64,000 bases of DNA from Amycolatopsis taiwanensis DSM 45107 (GTDB taxonomy: Bacteria > Actinomycetota > Actinomycetes > Mycobacteriales > Pseudonocardiaceae), in contig NZ_JAFB01000030.1 in assembly GCF_000519205.1 (NCBI RefSeq), forward strand, positions 47,044-111,043, in the 5' to 3' direction. Shown piece by piece: positions 42,107 through 50,489 of the stretch. A model generated the notes under the pieces. The model saw only the letters and a program-made list of their open reading frames with translations. It ran no database searches and was not told the origin of the DNA. How positions within the stretch are numbered: the stretch's first letter is position 1; every line of letters begins with the position of its first letter. Made by a program: the position numbers and the translations under genes.

Positions 42107-43455
42107 CAGCACAGGCACTCACCGAGTTGGAGCACGCCCGCGCGGTGGCGGACGCGATTCTGTACGAGGGCTACCTGCTTTACCCGTACCGCCGTTCGTC
42201 CGGAAAGAACCGGGTGCGCTGGCAGTTCGGCGTGCTTGTGCCGCGCCCGTGGCTGTCGCCCGCCGCGGCGGCGGACGACAGCGTTGCCGGTTCGGCGGAC
42301 GCGTGGCGCCAGCAAACCGAGTGCCTGCTGGAGGCGAGCGCCAGCGCGACAGTCCACATGAGACTTCGGTTCCTGCAGGTGCGTCACCGGTCTGTCGAGT
42401 CCGCTGTGGACGGTGGGTTCCGGCCGGTGAGCGAGCTTACCGTCGACGGCCGCCGGCACCTGACTTTCGACGATGCGGTACCCCGGGACTACGACGTCGT
42501 CGCCACCGCCGGCGAACTGCTTCGCGACCCGCACGTCGCCGAGGTCACCGTGCCGGGCGGCGAGGAGGTCGAGCGGTTGGGAGAGGCGGGCCGGATCGTG
42601 CGGACCTGGTGGCCGCTGCGGCTGAGGGTGCGGGTGTCGGCCCGGCCCGCGCGGGCTCCGTTTCCCTTGCTACGGCTGCGATGCGAAGTCGAGAACACCG
42701 CCGAGGGGCCGGAGCGCGGCGCGCCGCGGCCCGAGGCGCTGCGGTTCTCCCTGGCCGCGACGCACTCCCTGATCCTGGTGCGTGGAGGTTCGTTCCTGTC
42801 GCTGCTCGACCCGCCGGAGTGGGCCGCCGCGGCGGCACGGGAATGCCACAACGTGCACACCTTCCCCGTCCTGGTCGGCCCCCGAAGCCAACGTGACGTG
42901 GTGCTTTCGACGCCGATCCTGATGGAGGACCACCCGCGGGTGAGCCCGGAAAGCCCGGGCGACCTGTTCGACGCCACGGAGATCGACGAGATCCTGTCGC
43001 TGCGCACGCTCACCCTCACCGACGAGGAGAAGCGCGAGGCGCGGGCCACCGATCCGCGCGCGGCGGCGATCATCGACCGGATCGAGGGCATCCCGCCGGA
43101 GGTCATGGACCGCCTGCATGGCACGGTCCGGTCACTGCGTCCGGCGGACGAGCCTCCAACCGGCTCCGTGGTCGTCGACGGAGTTCGCCTCTCGCAGGGC
43201 AGCCGGGTGCGGCTGCGCCCGCGTACGCACGGCACGGACGCCCACGACATGTTCCTCGACGGCCGGATCGGTGTCGTCGAGAAGGTACTGACCGATGTGG
43301 ACGGTGCCCGGCAGGTGGCGGTGACGCTGGCCGACGATCCGGGCGCGGACCTGCACCGGTGGTACGGCCGGTTCCACTATTTCTCGCCCGAGGAACTGCG
43401 GCCCGAGCCGGACCCGGCGCCAGACCCGGATCCAGACCGGGAGCCGGCGCCATGA
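42103..43455 (+). CDS. Hydrogenase-operon protein of unknown function (450 aa)
   Basis: A 450-residue soluble protein that I associate with actinobacterial group 1h/5 hydrogenase operons but cannot assign a reaction. The start (VADAILYEGYLLYPYRRSSG) and the central DLFDATEIDEILSLRTLTLT are distinctive. The last 110 or so residues (VVVDGVRLSQGSRVRLRPRT, then DMFLDGRIGVVEKVLTDVDG) look like a separate small beta-domain. The C-terminus is a Pro-Asp repeat tail. There are only two Cys and no metal motif. It is translationally coupled on both sides (hypB and the endopeptidase), which argues for a maturation or assembly role. Confidence 0.78.
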   Translation: MTAQALTELEHARAVADAILYEGYLLYPYRRSSGKNRVRWQFGVLVPRPWLSPAAAADDSVAGSADAWRQQTECLLEASASATVHMRLRFLQVRHRSVESAVDGGFRPVSELTVDGRRHLTFDDAVPRDYDVVATAGELLRDPHVAEVTVPGGEEVERLGEAGRIVRTWWPLRLRVRVSARPARAPFPLLRLRCEVENTAEGPERGAPRPEALRFSLAATHSLILVRGGSFLSLLDPPEWAAAAARECHNVHTFPVLVGPRSQRDVVLSTPILMEDHPRVSPESPGDLFDATEIDEILSLRTLTLTDEEKREARATDPRAAAIIDRIEGIPPEVMDRLHGTVRSLRPADEPPTGSVVVDGVRLSQGSRVRLRPRTHGTDAHDMFLDGRIGVVEKVLTDVDGARQVAVTLADDPGADLHRWYGRFHYFSPEELRPEPDPAPDPDPDREPAP

Positions 43456-43982
43456 GCCGGCCCGGGGCAGGAGTGCTCATCGCCGGGATCGGCAACGTGC
43501 TGCTCGGCGACGACGGCTTCGGCGTCGAGGTGGCGCGCAGGCTGGCGGACCTGCCGTTGCCGCCCGGAGTGGTCGTCGGCGAGTACGGCATCCGCGGCAT
43601 GCACCTGGCCTACGAACTGCTCGACGGGCAGTTCGGCGGGCTGATCCTCGTGGACGCGGTCCCACTCGACGATCCGCCCGGCACCGTCGCGGTGCTCGAC
43701 GTCGCCCCGGACGATGCGCGGATCCCCGGCACGGTCGATGCGCACGGGATGGACCCGGTCACCGTGCTCGGCCTGCTGCGCAGGCTCGGCGGCACGGTCG
43801 GGCGGGTACGCGTGGTGGGCTGCCGCCCCGCCGTTCTCGAGGAGCGCCTGGGGCTGTCGGACGTGGTGCGCGCGGCCGTCGAACCGGCTGCGCGGCTGAC
43901 TCTCGATCTTGCCGCCGACCTGGCCGGTAAGGCGAACGAGTACCGACCCGAACACACGGTGGGACGGAGGAACCGGAGATGA
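43452..43982 (+). CDS. Hydrogenase maturation endopeptidase (HyaD/HybD family)
   Basis: A 176-residue protease that cleaves the C-terminal peptide of the Ni-loaded large subunit. Motifs are GIGNVLLGDDGFGVEVA with the conserved acidic metal ligand, LILVDAVPLDDPPG, and DAHGMDPVTVLGLL with the His ligand. It is coupled by ATGA to both neighbours, just upstream of the structural genes. Confidence 0.94.
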   Translation: MSRPGAGVLIAGIGNVLLGDDGFGVEVARRLADLPLPPGVVVGEYGIRGMHLAYELLDGQFGGLILVDAVPLDDPPGTVAVLDVAPDDARIPGTVDAHGMDPVTVLGLLRRLGGTVGRVRVVGCRPAVLEERLGLSDVVRAAVEPAARLTLDLAADLAGKANEYRPEHTVGRRNRR

Positions 43983-45046
43983 CCACAGCGAAATCGCCGC
44001 AGGCAGGGCAATCCCAGCCCCATGGTTTCGACGAGATCCACATCCTGTGGATCTCGGAAGGGATGAGTTGTGACGGCGACACGGTCGCGGTGACCGCGGC
44101 CGCGCAGCCGGCGATCGAGGACGTGGTGACCGGGCTGGTGCCCGGTTTGCCGACCGTCCACCTGCACAACAAGGTGTTGTCGCCGACCGTGGGCGGCGAG
44201 GAGTTCCTGGCCCCGTTCCGGGCGGCCGCGCGGGGTGAGCTCACCCCGTTCATCCTGGTGATCGAGGGATCCATCCCGAACGAGAAGATCAACGGCGACG
44301 GGTACTGGACCTCGTTCGGCAACCACCCGAACACCGGCGAGCCGCTGACTCTGAACTGGTGGATCGACAACCTCGCGCCGAAGGCGTGGGCGGTGGTGGC
44401 GGCCGGCACCTGCGCCACCTACGGCGGGATCCACGCGATGGCCGGCAACCCGACCGGTTGCATGGGGCTGGCCGACTATCTCGGCTCGGACTTCCGCTCC
44501 ACCGGGGGCCTGCCCATCGTCAACGTGCCCGGTTGCCCGGTGCAGCCGGACAATTTCATGGAGACCCTCACCTGGGTGCTCTACCACGCGGCGGGCTCCG
44601 CGCCACCGCCGCCGTTGGACGAAATGTTGCGTCCACAGTGGCTTTTCGGGAAGACCGTCCACGAGGGATGCGACCGGGCGGGCTACTACGAGCAGGGTGA
44701 TTTCGCCAAGGACTACAACTCGCCCAAGTGCCAGGTCAAGATCGGCTGCTGGGGGCCCGTGGTGAACTGCAATGTGCCCAAGCGCGGCTGGATGGGCGGG
44801 ATCGGAGGCTGTCCCAACGTCGGCGGCATTTGCATCGCCTGCACCATGCCGGGCTTTCCCGACAAGTTCATGCCCTTCATGGACATGCCGCCCGGCGGCA
44901 GCCTGTCGTCGGCGATCGTCAAGCCGTACGGGGCCTTCATCCGTCGCATGCGCGGCATCACCAACAGCACGGCCAACACCGAACCCCGGTGGCGCCACAA
45001 CCGTGAAGAGCTGACCAGCGGCTACAACCCGCGCTGGCGCCCGTGA
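43979..45046 (+). CDS. hhyS: [NiFe] hydrogenase small subunit, group 1h/5 (high-affinity actinobacterial type)
   Basis: A 355-residue electron-transfer subunit with three FeS clusters. It has no Tat signal, so the enzyme is cytosolic or attaches to the inner membrane face. The proximal-cluster motif is MSCDGDT (Cys31, with Asp32 and Asp34) rather than the usual CTCCS-type motif. In the Ralstonia eutropha group 1h enzyme this cluster is bound by three Cys and one Asp. AAGTCATYGGI-like, GCPVQPDNFMETL and C-terminal Cys clusters (HEGCDRAGYYEQG; CQVKIGCWGPVVNCN; GGCPNVGGICIACTMPG) supply the other ligands. Family members oxidise H2 at atmospheric levels. Confidence 0.96.
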   Translation: MTTAKSPQAGQSQPHGFDEIHILWISEGMSCDGDTVAVTAAAQPAIEDVVTGLVPGLPTVHLHNKVLSPTVGGEEFLAPFRAAARGELTPFILVIEGSIPNEKINGDGYWTSFGNHPNTGEPLTLNWWIDNLAPKAWAVVAAGTCATYGGIHAMAGNPTGCMGLADYLGSDFRSTGGLPIVNVPGCPVQPDNFMETLTWVLYHAAGSAPPPPLDEMLRPQWLFGKTVHEGCDRAGYYEQGDFAKDYNSPKCQVKIGCWGPVVNCNVPKRGWMGGIGGCPNVGGICIACTMPGFPDKFMPFMDMPPGGSLSSAIVKPYGAFIRRMRGITNSTANTEPRWRHNREELTSGYNPRWRP

Positions 45047-45074
45047 TCCGGACCGACGAGCGAGGAGACCAGCT

Positions 45075-46871
45075 ATGACGGCGACCAAGCCGGAGCGCAC
45101 CGCGGCCAAGAAGCAACCACAGATCATGGAAATGTCCTGGGACCCGATCACCCGCATCATCGGGAACCTCGGGATCTACACGAAGATCGATTTCGCGAAC
45201 CGGCTGGTGACCGAGTGCCACAGCACCTCGTCGCTGTTTCGCGGCTACTCGGTCTTCATGAAGGGCAAGGATCCCCGCGACGCGGGATTCATCACCAGCC
45301 GCATCTGCGGGATCTGCGGCGACAACCACACCACGTGCTCGGTGTACGCGCAGAACATGGCCTACGGCATCAAAACCCCGCCGCTCGGCGAAACGATCCT
45401 GAATCTCGGCGAGGCCGCCGAGTACATGTTCGACCACACCATCTTCCAGGACAACCTCGTCTTCGTGGACTTCTGCGAGGCGATGGTCAAGGAGACCAAC
45501 CCGAGCCTGCTGGCCAGGGCCGAGAACGCCGAGGCACCCGGCGCCGCCGTGCACGGCTATCGCACGATCGCCGAAATCATGCGGGCGTACAACCCGTTCG
45601 AGGGCGAGGTCTACCGGGAGGCGCTCAAGGTCAGCCGGACGACCCGGGAAATGTTCTGCCTGATGGAAGGACGGCACGTCCATCCGTCCACTGTGTACCC
45701 CGGCGGGGTCGGCACGATGCCGCAGCCGACGCTGTTCACCGACTACCTCTCGCGGCTGCTGGACATTCTGGACTTCGTGAAGAAGGCCGTCGCCCTGAAC
45801 AACGACGTGTTCGACTTCTTCTACGAGGCGCTGCCGGGCTATGAGGAGGTGGGTCGCCGCCGCGTGCTGCTGGGCTGCTGGGGCTGCTTCCAGAACCCCG
45901 AAGTCGTGGACTACCGCTACGAGAACATGACCAACTGGGGCCGGGCGATGTACGTGACCCCCGGCATCGTGGTCGACGGGCAACTGCTCACCACGGACCT
46001 GGTCGACATCAACCTCGGCATCAGGATTCTGCTCGGCAGCTCGTACTACAAGGACTGGGTCAACGAGGAACCGTTCGTGACCCAGGACCCGCTCGGCAAC
46101 CCGGTCGACATGCGCCATCCGTGGAACCAGACGACCCTGCCCGAACCCGGGAAACGCGACTTCGGGGACAGGTACAGCTGGGTGATGAGCCCGCGGTGGT
46201 TCGACCGGAACAGCGGTCAGCACCTGGCGCTGGACACCGGCGGCGGGCCGTTCGCCCGGCTCTACACCACCGCACTGGCCGGTCTGGTGGACACCCCGTA
46301 CGTGAAGTCCACCGGGCGCAGCGTGCAGATTTCGTTGCCCAAGAGCCGCACCCTGCCCGAGATGACTCTGGAATGGACGATCCCGCAGTGGTCCAACGCG
46401 CTGGAGCGCAACCGGGCCCGGGTCTACTTCGTCGCCTACGCGGCGGCGATGGCGGTGCAGTTCATCGAAGAGGGCCTGGCACGCGTGCGTGCCGGGGACA
46501 CCCGGGTGTTCACCGAGTTCAAGGTGCCCGACGAGGCGATCGGCTGCGGGTTCCACGAGGCCGTGCGCGGTGTGCTGTCCCACCACCTGGTGATCCGGGA
46601 CGGGAAGATCGCCAACTACCACCCGTACCCGCCGACACCCTGGAACGGCAGCCCGCGCGACAGCTACGGCACGCCGGGGCCGTACGAGGACGCGGTGCAG
46701 GACATGCCGATCTTCGAGGAGAACGGCCCGGAGAACTTCAAGGGCGTGGACATCATGCGCGCGGTGCGCAGCTTCGATCCCTGCCTGCCCTGCGGGGTGC
46801 ACATGTATGTCGGGCAGGGCCGCACGATCGAGAAGCTGCACTCACCGATGTGGGGAGCCGGCCATGCCTGA
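45075..46871 (+). CDS. hhyL: [NiFe] hydrogenase large subunit, group 1h/5
   Basis: The catalytic subunit, 598 residues. Ni-Fe ligands are Cys78 and Cys81 in SRICGICGDNH and Cys570 and Cys573 in DPCLPCGVH. A peptide of 22 residues after His576 (MYVGQGRTIEKLHSPMWGAG and two more) would be removed by the endopeptidase. The N-terminus MSWDPITRIIGNLGIYTKID is characteristic of the group. GAGGAGACC precedes the ATG. The last 8 nt overlap the NifU-like gene. Confidence 0.97.
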   Translation: MTATKPERTAAKKQPQIMEMSWDPITRIIGNLGIYTKIDFANRLVTECHSTSSLFRGYSVFMKGKDPRDAGFITSRICGICGDNHTTCSVYAQNMAYGIKTPPLGETILNLGEAAEYMFDHTIFQDNLVFVDFCEAMVKETNPSLLARAENAEAPGAAVHGYRTIAEIMRAYNPFEGEVYREALKVSRTTREMFCLMEGRHVHPSTVYPGGVGTMPQPTLFTDYLSRLLDILDFVKKAVALNNDVFDFFYEALPGYEEVGRRRVLLGCWGCFQNPEVVDYRYENMTNWGRAMYVTPGIVVDGQLLTTDLVDINLGIRILLGSSYYKDWVNEEPFVTQDPLGNPVDMRHPWNQTTLPEPGKRDFGDRYSWVMSPRWFDRNSGQHLALDTGGGPFARLYTTALAGLVDTPYVKSTGRSVQISLPKSRTLPEMTLEWTIPQWSNALERNRARVYFVAYAAAMAVQFIEEGLARVRAGDTRVFTEFKVPDEAIGCGFHEAVRGVLSHHLVIRDGKIANYHPYPPTPWNGSPRDSYGTPGPYEDAVQDMPIFEENGPENFKGVDIMRAVRSFDPCLPCGVHMYVGQGRTIEKLHSPMWGAGHA

Positions 46872-47406
46872 GCGGCCCCGGCTGGCCGACGACGCGGTGG
46901 CCGCGCGGCTCACCCGGCTCGACGAGTTGCTCGGGCAGGTGGAGGCGACGCCCGGTCCGGCCGGGGAGGTCGCGCTCGCGGCGGTGTCGGAACTGACCCG
47001 GGTCTACGGCGAGGCGCTGGCCAGGGCCAGCGGCTACGCGGCCGAAACCCCGGCGGTGCTCGATGCCTTCGTCCGGGACGAGTTGCTCGGTCATCTCCTT
47101 GTGCTGCACGACATCCATCCCGAGCCCGCCCGCCGCCGCGTCGCCCGCGCGGTCGACGGCCTGCGTCCGGTCCTGGCCGAACGCGGGGGCACGGTCGAGC
47201 TGACCGGCATCGACGACGAGGTGGCGACGGTGACCCTGTCCGTCGGCGGCTGCGGGTCTACTGTGGACAGTGTGCGGAACGCGGTGCGAGAGGCCGTACT
47301 CGCCGCGGCTCCCGAGTTGTCGGAAGTCGCGATCGTCGCGCCGGCCGGGTCGCGTGCCACGTTCGTCCCACTCGAAGCCGTATTGCCGGGGCGGACGGCA
47401 ACGTGA
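46864..47406 (+). CDS. NifU-like (Nfu) protein with a degenerate Cys motif
   Basis: A 180-residue protein. The C-terminal half (GGTVELTGIDDEVATVTLSV, then GGCGSTVDSVRNAVREAVLA) matches the NifU C-terminal/Nfu domain that carries FeS clusters. The domain normally has CxxC in this loop; here only one Cys remains (GGCGST), so a cluster could be held only across a dimer or with other ligands. The N-terminal half is helical and specific to this operon. It overlaps hhyL by 8 nt and the next gene by 4 nt. Confidence 0.83.
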   Translation: MPERPRLADDAVAARLTRLDELLGQVEATPGPAGEVALAAVSELTRVYGEALARASGYAAETPAVLDAFVRDELLGHLLVLHDIHPEPARRRVARAVDGLRPVLAERGGTVELTGIDDEVATVTLSVGGCGSTVDSVRNAVREAVLAAAPELSEVAIVAPAGSRATFVPLEAVLPGRTAT

Positions 47407-47984
47407 GCAGCGCGTTGCGCCGTGTCATCCAGCGCCCGGCCGATGGCCTTGCGGACGTGGCCGAGCGCTGCGAAATGTGCGGCCTGGCCGTGCCCGTGGA
47501 GCATCGGCACGTCCTTGACGTGCGGCATGGCGAGCCGCGGTGCGTCTGCCAGGCGTGTTCGCTGCTGTTCGAGCGCGACGCCGCTGCCGAAGGGCGTTAC
47601 CGGCTCATCCCCGGCAGACGTCTGAGGGTGCCCGAGTTCGTCGCGGCGGACCTCGGGGTCCCGGTGGGCCTGGCGTTCTTCGTCCGGCAGCCGGGCGGGG
47701 GAGTGGTGGCGCACTATCCGAGCCCCGCCGGCGCCACCCGGTGGGAGGTCGAAGCCGCCGCGTGGGAGGCGGTCGAAGGCACCTGCCCGCCCGTGCGGGA
47801 AATGCTGCCAGGCGTGCAGGCGCTGCTGGTGAACACCGCACGTGGCCGTCGTGAGCACTGGCTGGTGCCCATCGACGACTGTTACCGACTGGTCGCGCTG
47901 ATTCGCCGCGAATGGCGGGGCCTGTCCGGCGGAAGCGAGGTGTGGCCGGCGATCGACGGTTTCTTCGCCGACCTCGACGAGTAA
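47403..47984 (+). CDS. DUF5947-like protein with CxxC zinc-binding motifs
   Basis: A 193-residue protein. The N-terminal third has CEMCGLAVPVEHRHVLDV followed by PRCVCQACSLLF, a two-CxxC arrangement that probably binds zinc. The rest contains RYRLIPGRRLRVPEFVAADL and an aromatic-rich C-terminus. It matches proteins annotated DUF5947 that accompany this hydrogenase type. A maturation or regulatory role is inferred only from position. The GTG start overlaps the NifU-like stop. Confidence 0.8.
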   Translation: MSSALRRVIQRPADGLADVAERCEMCGLAVPVEHRHVLDVRHGEPRCVCQACSLLFERDAAAEGRYRLIPGRRLRVPEFVAADLGVPVGLAFFVRQPGGGVVAHYPSPAGATRWEVEAAAWEAVEGTCPPVREMLPGVQALLVNTARGRREHWLVPIDDCYRLVALIRREWRGLSGGSEVWPAIDGFFADLDE

Positions 47985-48011
47985 GACCCGTTCCCAACGA
48001 GAGGAGTCGAG

Positions 48012-48221
48012 ATGGCTGAGATCCGGGTGGGCAAGCCCGACGTCAAACCCGACACCCCGTCGCACACCAAGGGTGTCCACGAGGGCAACACGCCGGGCTC
48101 CTACAAAAAGCAGATCGGGCACCACAAGGACGGCACGGCCGACGCCCGCCGCTCCACCGGGGTGAGCCCGAAGAAACACAACTCGATCATGTCGATCATG
48201 CCCAACCTTCCGCCCGGATGA
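48012..48221 (+). CDS. 69-residue conserved hydrogenase-operon protein
   Basis: A short basic, His/Lys/Gly-rich soluble protein (HTKGVHEGNTPGSYKKQIGH, then KDGTADARRSTGVSPKKHN). It ends NSIMSIMPNLPPG. It has no Cys and no membrane segment. GAGAGGAG precedes the ATG. Small proteins of this kind occur beside actinobacterial group 1h/5 hydrogenases. The function is unknown. Confidence 0.75.
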   Translation: MAEIRVGKPDVKPDTPSHTKGVHEGNTPGSYKKQIGHHKDGTADARRSTGVSPKKHNSIMSIMPNLPPG

Positions 48222-48253
48222 GGCGGCAGCGGGTGAGTACGAGAGGAGTCATC

Positions 48254-48361
48254 ATGAAGGGACGCACACTGCTGTTGATGCTCGTCGCGGCGGGCCTGTC
48301 CGTGGTGCTGTGGCGGGAATACCCGGCGATGATCCGGTATCTGAAGATCAAACGCATGTAA
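48254..48361 (+). CDS. 35-residue single-span membrane protein (DUF6893-like)
   Basis: ATG at 48254 has GAGAGGAG 7 nt upstream. The product has a basic N-terminus (MKGRT), one hydrophobic span (LLLMLVAAGLSVVLW), then REYPAMIRYLKIKRM. The REYPAxxRYLKIKxM tail resembles the DUF6893 family of tiny actinobacterial proteins. As the last gene of the operon it might tether the soluble hydrogenase or a partner to the membrane; that is inference. Confidence 0.78.
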   Translation: MKGRTLLLMLVAAGLSVVLWREYPAMIRYLKIKRM

Positions 48362-48367
48362 GTGGCC

Positions 48368-48399
48368 GGCCGGTGAGCCCGGTGCCGGGCTCACCGGCC
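48368..48399. terminator. 15-bp hairpin terminator between the hydrogenase operon and transketolase
   Basis: GGCCGGTGAGCCCGG (48368-48382) pairs perfectly with CCGGGCTCACCGGCC (48385-48399) around two bases. It is placed symmetrically between convergent genes and should end both transcripts. Confidence 0.88.
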
Positions 48400-48416
48400 G
48401 TAGCCGAGGCAGGCCC

Positions 48417-50291
48417 TCACCCGAGGAGGTCGCGGGCCGCCTCGGCGATGTGGTCGGCGTCGATACCCGCCCAGGCGAGGAGTTCGGCGCTGGTGCCGGA
48501 GCCCGGCATGCCGGTCACCGCGAGGCGGGTCAGGGAAAGAGGGGCCTGCCCGGCGGCGACGAGGGCGTCGGCGACGGCGGAACCGAGGCCGCCTTCGGGG
48601 TGGTGGTCCTCGGCGACCACGATGCGGCCACCGGTGGCGGTCACGGCCGCGGTGAGCGTGGCGGTGTCGATGGGCTTGATCGAGTAGCAGTCGATCACCC
48701 GGGCACGGATTCCTTGCTGGGCAAGGAGATCGGCCGCCCGAAGACATTCGTGGACGGTCACCCCGGCACCGGCGAGGGTGACATCGTCGCCGTCGCGGAG
48801 CACCTTGGCGCCGCCGACCGGGAAGGTTTCCCCGTCAGGGTACAGAACCGGGTAGGCGCCACGAGTGGTGCGCAGATAGCTGACGCCGGCAGTGGTGGCC
48901 ATGGCGTCCACGAGCGCGACGGCGCTGGTCGCGTCGCTGGGGTAGAGCACGGTGGAGCCGTGCACGGCGCGCAGCATCGCGAGGTCTTCCAGTCCCATCT
49001 GTGACGGGCCGTCGGCACCGATCTCGACTCCGGCGTGGGAGCCGACGAGCCGCAGGTCGACCCTCGAGATCGAGCCCATCCGGATGAAGTCGTAGGCCCG
49101 CGTGAGGAATGCGGCGAAGGTCGAGGCGAACGCGCGATAGCCGCGCACGTTCAGGCCGGTCGCGGCGGCGATGAGCTGTTGCTCGGCGATGAACATCTCG
49201 AAGTACCGCTCGGGGTAGGCGTGCGCGAACTCGCCTGCGTAGGTGGAGTTGTTGACCTCCCCGTCCAGTGCGACGACTCGTGGGTCACGGGCGCCGAGCG
49301 CCACCAGCGCGTCGCCGTACGCCTTGCGCGTGGCCACCTTCTCGCCGACCCCGTAGTGGGGCAGTGCCCCGTCGCCGGTCACGGTTTCCGCGGTGGTCGT
49401 GGCCGATTCCGGGTCCGGCCGGGGTCCGCGAAGCACGAGGTCCCGGACGCCGCCCAGTCCGGCGATCGCCCGGTCCGCGAGGTCCTCGGGCAAGGGCTTC
49501 CCGTGCCAGCCGTTGCGATCCTCGATCTCGGAAAACCCGCGCCCCTTGATGGTTTTCGCCAGGATCACCGTCGGCCGGTCGCCGGTGTCCTCCGCCGCGG
49601 TGGTGAGGGCGTTGTCGATCGCGGTCAGGTCGTGGCCGTCGATGGCGATCACCCGCGCGCCGAAGGACTCGGCACGCCGGGCGTAGGCGTCGAGGTTCCA
49701 GCCGAATTCGGTTTCGCCGCGCTGGCCGAGGCGGTTGACGTCGACGAGCGCGACCAGGTTGGCGAGCTGGTAGTAGGACGCCTTGTCCAGGGCCTCCCAC
49801 ATGGAGCCCTCGGAGAGTTCGCTGTCTCCGCAGAGCACCCACACCCGGTACGGTCGCCGGTCCAGGTACTTGCCGGCCAGTGCGACGCCCACCCCGTCCG
49901 GCAACCCCTGGCCGAGCGAGCCGGTCGCGACGTCGACCCACGGCAGCACCGGTGTGGGGTGGCCCTCCAGCCGTTGCGCGAAGCGGCGGTAACCGGTCAG
50001 CAACTCCTCCTCCGAGACGACGCCGACCGCCCGGAACACCGAATACAGCAAGGGCGAAGCGTGGCCCTTCGAAAAGATCAGGTGGTCGTTCGCGGGCGAG
50101 GAAGGGTCGTCCCAGTCGTAGCGCAGGTGCCGCGCGACGAGCACCGCCATCAGGTCGGCCGCGGACATGCTCGAAGTGGGATGCCCGGACCCGGCGCTCG
50201 TCGAGGAGCGGATCGAGTCGACCCGCAACTGGGCGGCGAGCTCAGCGACCGTCTCCAGTTCCGTCGTGGCCGCAGGCGTAGTGGTTGTCAC
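48417..50291 (-). CDS. tkt: Transketolase (short, TKT-like type)
   Basis: A thiamine-diphosphate enzyme moving two-carbon units between sugar phosphates, used in both the Calvin and pentose-phosphate cycles. The 624-residue length is nearer the animal-type enzyme than the roughly 660-700-residue bacterial ones. Motifs are SSTSAGSGHPTSSMSAADL, FSKGHASPLLYSVF, the ThDP-binding GDSELSEGSMWEAL, and the cofactor-activating glutamate in FIAEQQLIAAATGL. Its position beside hydrogenase and in a window with RuBisCO suggests a role in autotrophic growth, although it is 36 kb from cbbL. Confidence 0.93.
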   Translation of the reverse strand: MTTTTPAATTELETVAELAAQLRVDSIRSSTSAGSGHPTSSMSAADLMAVLVARHLRYDWDDPSSPANDHLIFSKGHASPLLYSVFRAVGVVSEEELLTGYRRFAQRLEGHPTPVLPWVDVATGSLGQGLPDGVGVALAGKYLDRRPYRVWVLCGDSELSEGSMWEALDKASYYQLANLVALVDVNRLGQRGETEFGWNLDAYARRAESFGARVIAIDGHDLTAIDNALTTAAEDTGDRPTVILAKTIKGRGFSEIEDRNGWHGKPLPEDLADRAIAGLGGVRDLVLRGPRPDPESATTTAETVTGDGALPHYGVGEKVATRKAYGDALVALGARDPRVVALDGEVNNSTYAGEFAHAYPERYFEMFIAEQQLIAAATGLNVRGYRAFASTFAAFLTRAYDFIRMGSISRVDLRLVGSHAGVEIGADGPSQMGLEDLAMLRAVHGSTVLYPSDATSAVALVDAMATTAGVSYLRTTRGAYPVLYPDGETFPVGGAKVLRDGDDVTLAGAGVTVHECLRAADLLAQQGIRARVIDCYSIKPIDTATLTAAVTATGGRIVVAEDHHPEGGLGSAVADALVAAGQAPLSLTRLAVTGMPGSGTSAELLAWAGIDADHIAEAARDLLG

Positions 50292-50428
50292 GAGATCCCT
50301 CCCTAAGCCGTCGTAACACCCATCGTCGCGCAGGATCTCCGGCGCCGCCCGTCACGATGGACTTTGCCACCTGGCTCGACCGAGAGGGCGCCGCCGCTTT
50401 CACCGCGGCGCGGGTCTGCTAAGGTTGG

Positions 50429-50445
50429 TAAAGCACTTGATTTAA
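50429..50445. promoter_or_regulatory. Candidate TetR operator upstream of the MFS pump
   Basis: TAAAGCACTTGATTTAA lies 44 bp before the MFS start. Its reverse complement matches the site upstream of the P450 gene (54606-54622) at 14 of 17 positions, centred on TCAAGTG. The wider 20 bp have partial dyad symmetry. Confidence 0.7.
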
Positions 50446-50489
50446 CTCCGCGGGAACGCTGGGGAACACCGAACCGGGAGACTCTCCTT

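Noticed and set aside
43979..45046. Tat-exported respiratory hydrogenase
   Set aside because: The small subunit N-terminus (MTTAKSPQAGQSQPHGFDE) has no RRxFxK motif or hydrophobic signal.
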